Assembly (NCBI GenBank): GCA_023374025.1 | Contig: SIJG01000044.1 | Location: 377,011-441,010 of the forward strand | Direction: 5' to 3' | Length of the DNA: 64,000 nucleotides | Source: Heterodera schachtii | Lineage: Eukaryota > Nematoda > Chromadorea > Rhabditida > Heteroderidae | Part shown: positions 35,811 through 46,700 of the stretch, piece by piece | Layout: every line of letters begins with the position of its first letter | Numbering within the stretch: the first letter of the stretch is position 1 | The notes under the pieces: generated by a model | What the model saw: only the letters and a program-made list of their open reading frames with translations | The model's database searches: none | What the model was told of the DNA's origin: nothing | Position numbers and translations under genes: made by a program

Positions 35811-36649
35811 TGGTTGCGTTTGAGCAAAGTTATATCAAAAAATATTTTCAACTTATCATTGAGTAATTTTGCCATTTCCTCACTTCTTTTCACATATTCC
35901 AATTTCTCAGCATCCGTGTAAATTTTCCTTTTCCCTTAAATGGAACAAAAATTAAAAGTCAATGCTAAATTTCGAATAAAAAAACAAAAAAAAAAACAAA
36001 AAATTATTTGTGAGTAAAAATGTTACGAGCGATTAAACCGAATTTACTCCTCTTCCATCTATACTGTAAATTGTTTCCCCACGCAAAATTTTGTTGCAAT
36101 TTTTATTTCATTTTTCCTATTTGGTTTCAAATTGAATTTTTTAGCAAATTCTTCTTTCATTTGTTCAAACTGTTCAATTTTTCCCAGAAGTTAAAAACAA
36201 AAAAATTAAGCGACGCAATGGTAAACAAAACATATTTTCATTGAAGAGTGATGATCAAAGCCTTTAGCCCCCTTGGCTTAAAACTTTCTTTCTCGGGGTT
36301 GCCACTGTTCCGTTAAAGGGGTTCTGAGTTTTTTCTGCGGCCTAGAAGTAGAAAAAATTTAGCCACCGTTTACAAAAAGTTAAACACAATCGGCGAAATG
36401 TCAAAATGATTTCTTGCTCAAACCCTGATTTTTTTTCTGAACCTAACTTAATTTTTATAACATTTTCCAAAAATACAGAGCAAGCCTGGAGTTCTTGTTA
36501 ACCAATATTTTCCTTACCTTTATTTTCCTAAATTTAGCATCAAAAATAAGTGTACAGTACAACGAGGAATACAAGTGCAGCTACAAACATTGCCAGCTCT
36601 TTTTTGATCTAGACATCAAAAAATCTGAGAATTGACAAAAATCGGGACC

Positions 36650-37427
36650 GGGACAAGAAAAACCGGGACCAAGTTTTTCGACCGGGACCGGGACCCCGAA
36701 AAAACCGGGACGAACCGGGACTTTTCGCAAGAGAAAAATTTTTTGAAAAAAATTTGAAAAATTCCAAGAATTTTAATCTAAATTCGTAGATTAAAAATAA
36801 TTTAAACAGTTTAAAATATTTCTCTATGTAAATGATTGAATATTTTAAATTTTCTGGAATTTTTTTTTTTGATTAAATTCAACAATTATCGTTATATTGT
36901 ATTAGAATTCCAAAAGATTCGATGCTTAAAAAATGTAAGAAAACTTTATTACTTTTTCAAAAAAGTTATGACCGACCAAAAATCGTAAAAAAAATTTCTT
37001 TCGTCCATAACTTTTTTCAAACTAGATCAAATTTTTGAAACTTGGTAGGCAGATAGAAAATTTTAAGTGCTATCGAATGATACCAAGAAGTTTATCGACT
37101 TTGGCAAAAATTATGTCGGTTTTTTGTCGAAAAACAGTACAAATTGGCCTAGTACGAGTTGGGTTTTTACCAAGGTTTAGCCACTAGACCACATTTGAAT
37201 TTGAATTAATGTTGTACATCAAATAAATAATTTAATTTTCTCTCAAAAATTTCTCCTTCTCCACCAATTTCCTTCTTTTTTTCTCACCAGACCCCCATTC
37301 TTACCAGTGCTTATTTAGTTCCGCCGGGACCGGGACTGGCAAAACCGGGACCGGGATTTCTTTTTTTCAAAAATGGGGACCGGGTCTGAAAAACCGGGAA
37401 TTCCCGTCCCGGTCCCGCTCAGCTCTA
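36650..37427. mobile_element. MITE with GGGACCGGGAC subterminal arrays
   Basis: Both sides have GGGACC arrays (36650-36725 and 37320-37415). The right end reverse-complements to TAGAGCTGAGCGGGACC. The same terminus appears at about 47540 (GCTGAGCGGGACC) and in decayed form at 43585. The left end is worn, and no target duplication was found. Confidence 0.65.
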
Positions 37428-37649
37428 CTGCATAGTGATAAATTATTATATTTTTTATAATAGACTATTTGCGGGATTCGAGTTCGTGATTCGAATCGCT
37501 TTAAATGAGTGTTATAACTTATAAGTGTATTAAGCGCCACGAAAAGCAATGGAAACTGCTTTTTTAAGTAAATTTTGTATGAGTTGATGAATCGTGGTTT
37601 TTTCACTTAGTCGACGAATCGATGGGAGGCGATCGTCCCAAAATACACG

Positions 37650-37954
37650 GGGTACGGGGTTGGAAACAACACGGGGTACGGGGTTGGAAACAACACGGGG
37701 TACGGGGTTGGAAACAACACGGGGTACGGGGTTGGAAACAACACGGGGTACGGGGTTGGAAACAACACGGGGTACGGGGTTGGAAACAACACGGGGTACG
37801 GGGTTGGAAACAACACGGGGTACGGGGTTGGAAACAACACGGGGTACGGGGTTGGAAACAACACGGGGTACGGGGTTGGAAACAACACGGGGTACGGGTT
37901 GGAAACATCACGGGGTACGGGGTCCGATGGGTCTGCCCCGTGTCCGATCTCTAA
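37650..37954. repeat. 24-bp G-rich minisatellite ending in a hAT-like terminus
   Basis: About eleven head-to-tail copies of CACGGGGTACGGGG plus TTGGAAACAA, nearly identical to each other. The array runs into GTGTCCGATCTCTA at 37940-37954, the complement of TAGAGATCGG, the TIR type of the MITEs here. All translated frames are artefacts. Confidence 0.9.
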
Positions 37955-38510
37955 TTCAAATCATAAAATTCAAAATTATTCAATAAATTACCTAATTGAT
38001 TACATATACCTAATTAGTAATTACAAAGGGCTGGCAATTTTAATTGTTTAAATATTTTTTCGGCGCATTTGCAAAATGCAAATTCTTGAAAATTTTAAGC
38101 AATTATTTAAAAAAATGCATTATTCCATTGAAAAAAATAATAATTTCCCAGGCGGCGCCTAACGGCACCACTATTGACCCGAAGAGGAAAAAATGGTCTT
38201 CGGATTCTCACAACAGAATTTTTTTTCCTGGCTATCGGCCTGAATTACTCTATTTAAACAATAATTCTGGCTTTCTAAATACACCCTTAAGAGTTTTTTT
38301 ATGGGCCCCTTTGGTAAAGCCTAACTCATTTTTGAAAATTTATGAGCAAAAAAGGCAAATACAACAACTAGCAAATTGCAACATAAAGGCCACATAATCG
38401 CATCAATCAATCAATTCATTTCTGCTGTTTCTGATCAGTGATCACTCGGCCCGACAGAAGCAGCGTTGAAAAGACTAAAACAACAATAAAAATAAGAAAT
38501 TAGCATTTAT
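37955..38510. other. Intergenic with a core-hairpin fragment
   Basis: The segment 38148-38175 (CAGGCGGCGCCTAACGGCACC) is an inverted copy of the MITE core. No exon is supported. Confidence 0.45.
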
Positions 38511-38513
38511 GCT

Positions 38514-39706
38514 TCACCTTTTGTCGACATTGTCGTCTTTGATGGAAATGTCAATTTGATTCTGTCGAGCATTCTTTTCTTCATAAATCGCCATTCCCCA
38601 TTTTGCCTGGTCGCATGCAATTGGACGACGAATGATGTCAAAACTTCTATTAACTTGTGATAGTGCCAATTTCTCCCCGGTCAATTCGTTCGTCAGTTCA
38701 AATGGCACAACGGAATCAATTGAAGAGGACGACGTAAAGTAAACAGTAATGACGAAAGCAACAGGAGAAGAAGCATTGGAAAATGCCTAAAAAGAAAACA
38801 AAAAATTGAAAAAGACTAATTAACTTGGAGTAAAAATAATCACCGTTTTGATTTGTTCCACTGTTGCCAACAATTGGTCCACCATTGTCTTCTTAATACT
38901 GACAAAAAACACTTTCGGCAAATTTTTGGGATGAGGCGAGAACAGCCATTTTGCCACTGCTTGGCCATCCGACGCATTGGCACTGTCATCAGGTGGAAAT
39001 TCGAGTGGAATGACGTCATAGAAAGTGACAATTTGAAGGGATGGACAATCGTTGAGCATTGACGGGGAAAATTGGCGCATTTGACGAAAAGCGACGGGGT
39101 TCAAATCCATCAGACGAATGGTGTCCTTGAGCATTGGCCAAATGTTTAGCACAAAGAACTCCAAAATTCGAACATTTTTAGTGAAAATGTACAATTTTGT
39201 TGCAGAAGTGGCGAAAAAACGGTGAAAGCGGCGAAGGAAAGTGATCACATTTTGGTCGATGAAGCTGAAAAGTAGAAGAAAGTGTGATGGGCATAAATCA
39301 TTTACAAATTTAATTCATTTTTTACTCGATCGAAATGCTTCTGAATCCGATGACTTTGTTCGGCAACGGATTTTGTGGGAATGGCAGCGATTCCAAATTG
39401 ATATTGACAATTTGCATTTCCATTGCGCCATTCTCTCCAATTTCTCCAAAAATTTGAATTTCGTTCCCCAACGCCCATCGTCGTGTTTTGAAGTGTTCAT
39501 CCACTCGGTGGTCAAATCGGCGGCTGATCAGCGCAATTCCGAGGCCAAGCTGAGAGGGCGGAAGCAAATCAAACACACAGAGCCAACAATCCGCGGAAAT
39601 GAAGCTGAAAAGGGAAAAGCAAAATGATTAGTCATGAAAATTCAAATTTAGTTTATTACATCGCTTTTTCCATTTCTTTCTTTGCTTCTTTCGGATTGTA
39701 CGACAT
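38514..39706 (-). CDS. F-box-like family protein, intact
   Basis: Four exons, 39660-39706, 39326-39604, 38844-39264 and 38514-38786, with GT-AG borders and consistent phases, giving 339 residues. The N-terminus (MSYNPKEAKKEMEKA) leads into an F-box-like segment, SADCWLCVFDLLPPSQLGLG then ALISRRFD. The middle includes NIWPMLKDTIRLM and a DGQAVAKWLF motif that also occurs in the pseudogene as GQALSKWLQ. The C-terminal exon carries PFELTNELTGEKLALSQ. I recall this layout from expanded families in cyst nematodes, where such proteins are annotated as F-box or uncharacterised; the ubiquitin-ligase adaptor role is inferred. There is no signal peptide, so it should act inside the cell. Confidence 0.85.
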
Positions 39707-40250
39707 TTTTTTTAGCTGGAAATCAAAAAAAAAAGGTGACAGAAAAAAATTATCAAATAATTTGGGTGGAATGAATGGGCTGAAGGAAATTACTGGAAAA
39801 GGATTTGGTCGGCTTTATATACTCGGGTACATGTGAAGGACGAAGGATAATTTAATTTATGTGCTTTCCGTTTGATTGCCACTTTGGCTAATGCTTATAT
39901 CCTTTGGGTTCAATTCCCTCTGCTTATGTTCAATTTGCTCGTTGATTTTGTTCTAAAAAGCATATTTAATCTTTTTGTATCTAATAAATTCCTGGTCATA
40001 TTTTTTAAATTTATTCATTAATTTTACGTGGGCGCCAAATTTTTTATTTTTTTAAATCTTCTCTAAACGGCTTTTAATTTTATGTCGATAAAATTTATTT
40101 ATAAGACAAAAAGAAAAATTAATTCATAAGAGGAAAAGAAATTACAAAAATTATAGCGCTTATAACGGAAAAAAGCACCAATTCATTCGAATGAGCCTTT
40201 AAAAACAGAATTTGAAAAAAAACTATCAGACGGAAAGAAAGCATTTTTTA

Positions 40251-40562
40251 ATGTTTTCCAAAATAATTGTCCTCATTTTGGCAATTTTTCTCATAATTTT
40301 TGCCTGTTTTATCAATGCATCTCCACCATTTTATTCTGCCGTCATTAAAGCGGATAATGAAGACAAAAAGCAACAAGCAGTGAATGGAAAAGCAGTGAAA
40401 AGCCACAACCCTTTTATAATGGCGGTTATCCTGGTAATTATTTTTAAATTTAATAAAAAAATTAATTATTAAAATTAAGGCAAAATTCCGAGACTTTCCT
40501 GTCTTACCACTGCTGATTGTCCTTATGGAATGCGTTGCATTGGCCTCATGTGCCGATCATAG
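40251..40562 (+). pseudogene. Small secreted cysteine peptide with a one-base lesion
   Basis: Exon 1 (40251-40433) begins with a clear signal peptide (MFSKIIVLILAIFLIIFACF then INASPP). Exon 2 (40480-40562) reads KIPRLSCLTTADCPYGMRC and ends CRS. The two are in phase only if one base is missing near 40411-40419, where the sensible reading changes from SHNP to FYNGGYPG. As given, the frame runs past the junction into a non-cysteine reading. CxxxADCPYGMRCIGLMC is a compact cysteine motif typical of small secreted peptides. It could be a fresh pseudogene or a sequencing error. There is no family match from memory. Confidence 0.55.
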
Positions 40563-40599
40563 AGAAGGACGGAAGAAAGAAACGAGCCAAAGAGAAAAA

Positions 40600-41315
40600 T
40601 TCAGCGGATGGCACAATAATAAAATGCAACCCAAAAATTTTTGAATTTTAACAAATTTTTTGCTGCAAAGCCTTGGAAATTTTGGCTTTTAAAATAAAAG
40701 TCTCAATGATAATAAAATGCAAATTTAATTATTATTTAATTTATTGGCAGAATAAAAAATCATAAGTTTGCTCAAACTTATCGACATTTTAATCATCCGT
40801 ACTCAAATCTCACGAAGGAAACGAAATCAAAAAAAATTAAAACATTAAACAAGCTATCGAAGATACGAGGAATTTAAAATTTTTATGCATTAAAATTGAA
40901 TGGCCAAATGAAAACTGTGCCAAAATTAAATGGCCAAATGAGTACAGTGAACACTCGAGACCGAGTTAGAAAATTTTCAATATTAAAATTTAATTTTTAG
41001 AGGGTGATTTTAGCAAATGATTCCTATGCTCTTGGCATAATGAATTAGTTTAGCAATGGTTTGGGTATGCAAATAAAAGTGGAAACCATAATATTGAGCA
41101 TATATTTGAAAGAATAATAATTTGTTAATATTTTTTAAAAACATCTCACCGCCTTTTCTTATAAAAAGACAATTTAATAATTTAAAGAAAATTAAATTTA
41201 TTTTTAAATAATTCAGTAAAAATCTTCCGATAAAAATAAATAAACCAATTACAAAATATTCTGCTTTTTCAGGCTTTTGGAAAAGTTTTTTAAATTGGAT
41301 AATTCAAATAATTCT
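40600..41315. other. AT-rich intergenic DNA, nothing recognised
   Basis: No splice-consistent exon or repeat ends are seen between the cysteine peptide gene and the third TIL segment. Confidence 0.5.
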
Positions 41316-42550
41316 ACGAGAGACTCCAACAAAAATGAAAAGGAAAAGCCTTGATTGGAAGTGTGTAAAAAATTGATCCTCAAGATTAAAAGTTTACAAA
41401 TAAAATGAATGGAATGTGTAAATTATAAATATTTTCAATTTCAATTTTCACGAAATTCCATTATAAATTTTGGGATTTTTATTAAATTATATTTCAAAAA
41501 ACTTTTTAGAATTTAACGAATTATATATATTTGTCTGACCATGTTTAAATTTAAGGTGTCGGAATAAATTGAATTATGCGATTTATAACATTTACATATT
41601 TTATCTCTGTTTGTTTTAAATTTTTCATTATTCCCATTAATTTAAAATTTTCCCAATTTGTGTCAATAATTTTAAACTTCTTCGCTCATCAGTCACTCAT
41701 TAATCAAAAGAATGTTTTTGGAAAAAAATATTTTTGAAATTATGAAACATGTAATTACTAAAGCATTTTCAGGTTGCCTTTTTTCCTATTTTTCGTGCAA
41801 AAAACTCTTCCAACCATGCCCATCTTTGATTTCAAATGGTTTTTTAAACTCCGATGGCCAATTAATTAATTGTTTAATATTCGTTCCCTCTCTATTCGCC
41901 GATCTCTTAACATTTAGGATGTTTTTTGTAAAAAAAAAAACATAAGGGACAATTGATTAACCATCATAATTAACTTCAAATAATAATGTTTTTTTAAATT
42001 TTCATTGGTACTTTTCTATATAAAAGCCATTAGTATAAGTGAATTGTTCATTAATTAATATATTTAAATTAATAAACAATTATTAATTATTCTCAAGATT
42101 ATAATAATAATAATGTTCAAAAACATTTTCTTCTTCTTTTTAATTGTTGCGCCATTTATTGCTGCTTATAAACCAAGTTGCAAAGTGAGTGACTTTATAA
42201 ATATAAATTGAATAAGTAACATTATAAATAAATGAATAATTTAATTTTTTAATTTCAATTTCCAATTAATTCAGTGTCCCGAAAATGAGCAGTCAGGCCA
42301 ATTGAGTTGTAACGGATGTGAGCCGAGTTGTGACAATCGGAAACCGGAGGTGTGCACCAAAATGGCATGTGAATGCTCATGCGACTGTGTGCCGGGATTG
42401 CTGCGAGACAAAAAGACGAAAAAATGCGTGCCGAAAGAGAAATGCCCTTATTAAAGAGGGCAATTGATGTGATAAAAATGATAATTAATGCATTTGGTGA
42501 TAATTAGCGAGGAATAAATTAATGTTGAAAAACGAGGAAAAGAAATGAAA
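41316..42550. repeat. Third, partial copy of the TIL segment
   Basis: About 1.2 kb matches 22428-23657 directly and 29640-30840 in reverse. It starts abruptly at TTCTACGAGAGACTCC and stops after GAAATGAAAAG. The neighbouring secreted protein gene is not included. Confidence 0.88.
42113..42454 (+). CDS. TIL-like 12-cysteine secreted peptide, copy 3
   Basis: Two exons, 42113-42184 and 42275-42454, in phase 0, giving 83 residues. It differs from copy 2 by a Pro to Ser change in the first loop (EQSGQ instead of EQPGQ). All cysteines are retained and the frame is intact, which suggests continued selection. The upstream 800 bases, including the likely promoter, travelled with it. Confidence 0.85.
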
Positions 42551-42714
42551 AGTACAATTTAACATAAAAGTACATACAAGCAAAGAAATCTTTATACATT
42601 AAAAATATTTGAAAGAATAATATAAAAATCATCTTCATTGGCCTCAGTTTCTTCACCATTTTACTCATTTCCATGGACCTGAAATCCCTCCACAAAATTC
42701 TGCATCACAAGTCT

Positions 42715-43060
42715 GAGCAGGTGCAAAGAATTTCTTGATTTTGGTAATTCGGTTCAAAGTTACCAAAATAGCTTGAAATTTTGCATGAAAATACTTTGGC
42801 ATGAGTCCTAACACCCTGCCAAATTCCATAATTTTTTAGACACTCAGGATTTTTTAAGAAAATCCGCTTTTTCCAACCTGAACACCAACTTGGTGGTCGA
42901 GTTTTAAAAACAGGCGATTTTTAAAGTTTTCCAAGAATAGAAAATTATGAAATTTGGCAGGGTGGTAAGACTCATGCCAAAGTATTTTCATGCAAAATTT
43001 CAAGCTATTTTGGTAACTCTGAACCGAATTACCAAAATCAACTTGAGCAAATTCAAGTTT
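42715..43060. mobile_element. Near-palindromic hairpin element
   Basis: The left arm (GGTAATTCGGTTCAAAGTTA, then GCTTGAAATTTTGCATG and GGCATGAGTCCTAACACCC) has its complement on the right (GGGTGGTAAGACTCATGCC, CATGCAAAATTTCAAGC, TAACTCTGAACCGAATTACC). Each arm is about 130 bases, with a short AT loop. Confidence 0.8.
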
Positions 43061-43069
43061 TTAACGCCT

Positions 43070-43790
43070 ATAAATATCATACCTATACATAAATATGTAA
43101 AAAAAAATCCCGAAATATGTAAGAAAAATACCAAAATATATAAATAAAAAAAATTTTTATGATTGTTTTTTTTTTGGAAAAAATTCTTCATAAAGGGTGA
43201 AATAAGCACAAAATATCATAAAAATGACCTAAATAATCTTAGAATCACATTTTTGTATATTTAAATTAATTTTATGGATCTCCTTTTTTGAAAAAAAAAC
43301 CGATTTTAGTTTCGGGTTCAGTTCCGAAAAGTTACGGTTTTTTGAGTTTAGTTCGCGAACTATAGCTTCAAAAATGTTGAGTTTCATTCATCGGTTTGCT
43401 TGGAGTTTCGCCTGAAGCTGGTTGGCTTTATCGGTCCAATTTTGAAAATTAATAGTTTTTTAAAAATCCCGATCCAAATAGGTGAAAATATTCAGAAAGT
43501 TAAAATTTTTTCTCAATTATTACAAAAAAAAAAATTTTAATGTAAAAATCTTTTAACAAATCACTCTCAGTTTTGAATAGAGCAGACAATGAGCGGGACC
43601 GGGTCGGGAATTCCCGGTCATGGTTTCCTACATGTCCTTGAAAATAAATCTTCTGCTGGTTGTCCTTGAAACATTGTTTTATAAAAATCAAAAGTCAAAA
43701 ATATTCAAATATTTGTATAAAAATGAGAGCAAATATACAAAATAATTAATTAATTAAATTAAAGCCAATTTGTACACAAGTTGCTTGTGC
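43070..43790. other. Repeat debris downstream of the transporter
   Basis: It holds fragments of the ACATATTT-type MITE (43080-43150) and a G-rich fragment with a worn terminus, GAGCGGGACCGGGTCGGG (43588). No exon is supported. Confidence 0.45.
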
Positions 43791-43793
43791 AAT

Positions 43794-46700
43794 TCAATCC
43801 GGCAATTCTCTTCCCCGCGTTTCTGGCAACAAAAATGTTAAAAATGTGGCGATGAATGCGTAACCACCAAAGAATAACATTGGCACCATAGGCGAAAAGG
43901 ACAGCTATAAAAGAGCAAAATTACAATGTCTAAATAAATCACCAGCTAAGCAATTTAAACGATACGGTGGAAATTTATTTATAAATTATAAATGAGTAGA
44001 GACCAAAATCTCAAAAATAATTCAAAATGAGGGAAAAATGGCGAAAATTGAGCGAAATTGCTTCAAAATTTAAACTGCGTTTTTCTATGGATATTTTTAA
44101 ACTTTTTAATTAAAAAACGAAAAAATTTTCTTGCAGTGGAAAGACAACTTTCTGCACTATAAAAATGGCGCGCAAATTCATAAAAAATAAGAAAGTTACC
44201 CCAAACCTTATATTTGAGGATTTTATCAAACAAAGAAATTGAAGCCCAAAGGTTTTTGCTTTTTTTTAATAGCGGGTACCCTCTGCTATAAAAAGGCCAA
44301 TAAGATTTTGAAATTTTTAAAAAATGTTTAATTTAACTTTAAATTTTTGCGTAAAAAACTCATAGAATAATTTAATAATTAAAACTTCGGTAAAATAGTA
44401 TAATTTAACTCTACGTTATAAATTCTCCAATTAAATTCACTATAAATAAATTAATTTTTATTTAATTATAAAATGCATAAATTCACCATCACTCGGATCA
44501 TTGGCGGCAAAATGATGCAACACAATTGCGAGACGGTCGTGCAAATGCCCATGCAAATGCCACGCTTCGATGTCGGGAACACTTCGCTGGCGTACACAAA
44601 AAGGCCAGTGAATGAAGAAGCAATGGCAAATTTGGCGATCAGCCAAAGGCACAATTGGACAAACGGTGGCACATTCGGCAGCCAAAAAATGGACGTGCCG
44701 GAAAAGAAGGCCAACGCGGCCAACAGGTGGGTGAACGCAGTGAACAGGCGACGGCCCATCCTATCGAAGAAATTTGGCTTAGCATCATACCGTTTTTTAA
44801 CATGAACATCATAGAGACCGGCGCGGGGTCCCAGCCCCCAATCCCGCATTTTTGCAAAATTTGGGATTATCGGAGTTGATGGATTAGTCCGCGGGACCCC
44901 GTCCCGTAAAAAATTTTGATTTCCAATCTGCGCAGCGGAACCAAAATTTGAAATTTCCTTTCTCTATACCCAATAATGAAAAAGAGATTTGATATTTTCG
45001 AAAAAGGAACACATAAATTTCGGGTCGTAATAATAATATTTATGGTCAAGAAAATAATCTGCATTTAAAAAAAACATCAAGAATGCGACTTTTTGAAGAT
45101 GACCGATTTCTGATTATTTGAAAAATGACACCTGTCAATGAGCCATGGTGAAAAAACGTACGAAGGCACTTCAACCAAAGCGATGAGTGTAAAATTGATG
45201 TAGCGATTGCCGGCAAGTTTGGTGCTGAATAAGCTGACCCCGTAATAAATGAATGAGTCGCATACCCTTAAAGGAATTTTTGGATGAAAAATAAAAATAA
45301 TAAAATTTGTATCTTTTAATATAAATTTAGAAAAAAATAATTGTGCGACAAAAACGCTGCTCCGTACCATAATAAGATGAAAATGGCAATGTGTTTGATC
45401 AGCCTTTGATTTGTTTTGATCTTCTCAATAAATGGTGATGAACTAAACCAATAAATTCAATTTAATTATTAATGTTTATTTATTTGACAATAATCAAAAT
45501 AAAAAATATGCCAAAAAGTGGAAATAATAAGAAAAATCAGGTCCGGTCTTTCAAGGTCGGTTTTCCAATTTAGGACTCGCCGAAGCAAAATTGCGTTTTT
45601 TGCCTATTTTTCAACCAATTTTGGCCTAAGATTGTCCATTATTACAGAAACAAATTAATTTTAATGGTCTGACTTGTCGTGAGGTGCCGACTTCTTTTAC
45701 TCACTTTATCACCATTTTTCTTCCATTTTCACTGATTGATTTGGTGATCAGCACTGGTTGATGATCAATGTTGTCCATCAGCAGTTTTTGCTGCTCCAAA
45801 TACTCAATCAGCTGATCAACATCGCTCTGCTCAACTTTGTCTGTCTGTACAATGTCGGCGAAACTGTTCGCCATTTTGACCCATTGAATGATCAAATCAA
45901 TCCGTCCTTTTATGGCCAAATAATGGAAGCTTTCGGGAATTGTGCTTAAAAATAAAAGTTAGTTTGTTTGGGTGCTAGGTCGTTTCTTAAATTCCGCCAG
46001 GGCGTTTCTTAAATGCGCCAGGGGGTAGGAAAACAAAAAATGTAAGACATATAAATTCATAACTTGGCTTAAATTCAATCAAATTAATAATCCTTGGTAT
46101 CATTCAATAGCTTTAGATGTTCTCTAACGGAATATTAATTTTAAAATTTTTTATATAAAAAAGTTATGGTCACAAAATTTCAAAAAATCCTGAGTCAAAA
46201 TTTTTGGTCATGACTTTTTTGAAACTCAATGAAATTTTTTGAAATTTTAAAGATAAATAGATTAAATAGTGGACTTGAAATTCTAAAAAGAAAAATTAAT
46301 TTTATTGCTTCTGAAAAAAGTTATAAGCATTGAACAGGCTGTGTTTTTTGCAATGGTCATGCATATATATTTATGAAGATTTTAAATTTTGAAGTCCTTA
46401 AAATGACAATTGAGCCAAAATAAATTAATATAGGTATTCGAAAGACCTAAGAATAAAATTTAAAAAAATTTCATTGCATTTCAAAAAAGTTATGACCATA
46501 AATTTTGACTCAGGTTTTTTTGAAGTTTTGTGACCATAACTTTTTTATAATTTTATAAAAAAATTTAAAATTAATATTCCGTTAGAGAACATCTAGAGCT
46601 ATTGAATGATACCAAGAATTATTAATTTGATTGAATTTAAGCCAAGTTATGAATTTACATGTCTTACATTTTTTGTTTTCCTACCCCCTGGCGCATTTAA

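Noticed and set aside
37594..37986. 130-codon repeat protein (RGTGLETT units)
   Set aside because: All frames of the 24-bp minisatellite are open; there is no start context, splice signal or unique flank.
44473..44879. Plus-strand frames opposite transporter exon 9
   Set aside because: The minus strand carries LIDRMGRR and VYASEVFPTSKRG in the correct transporter order.
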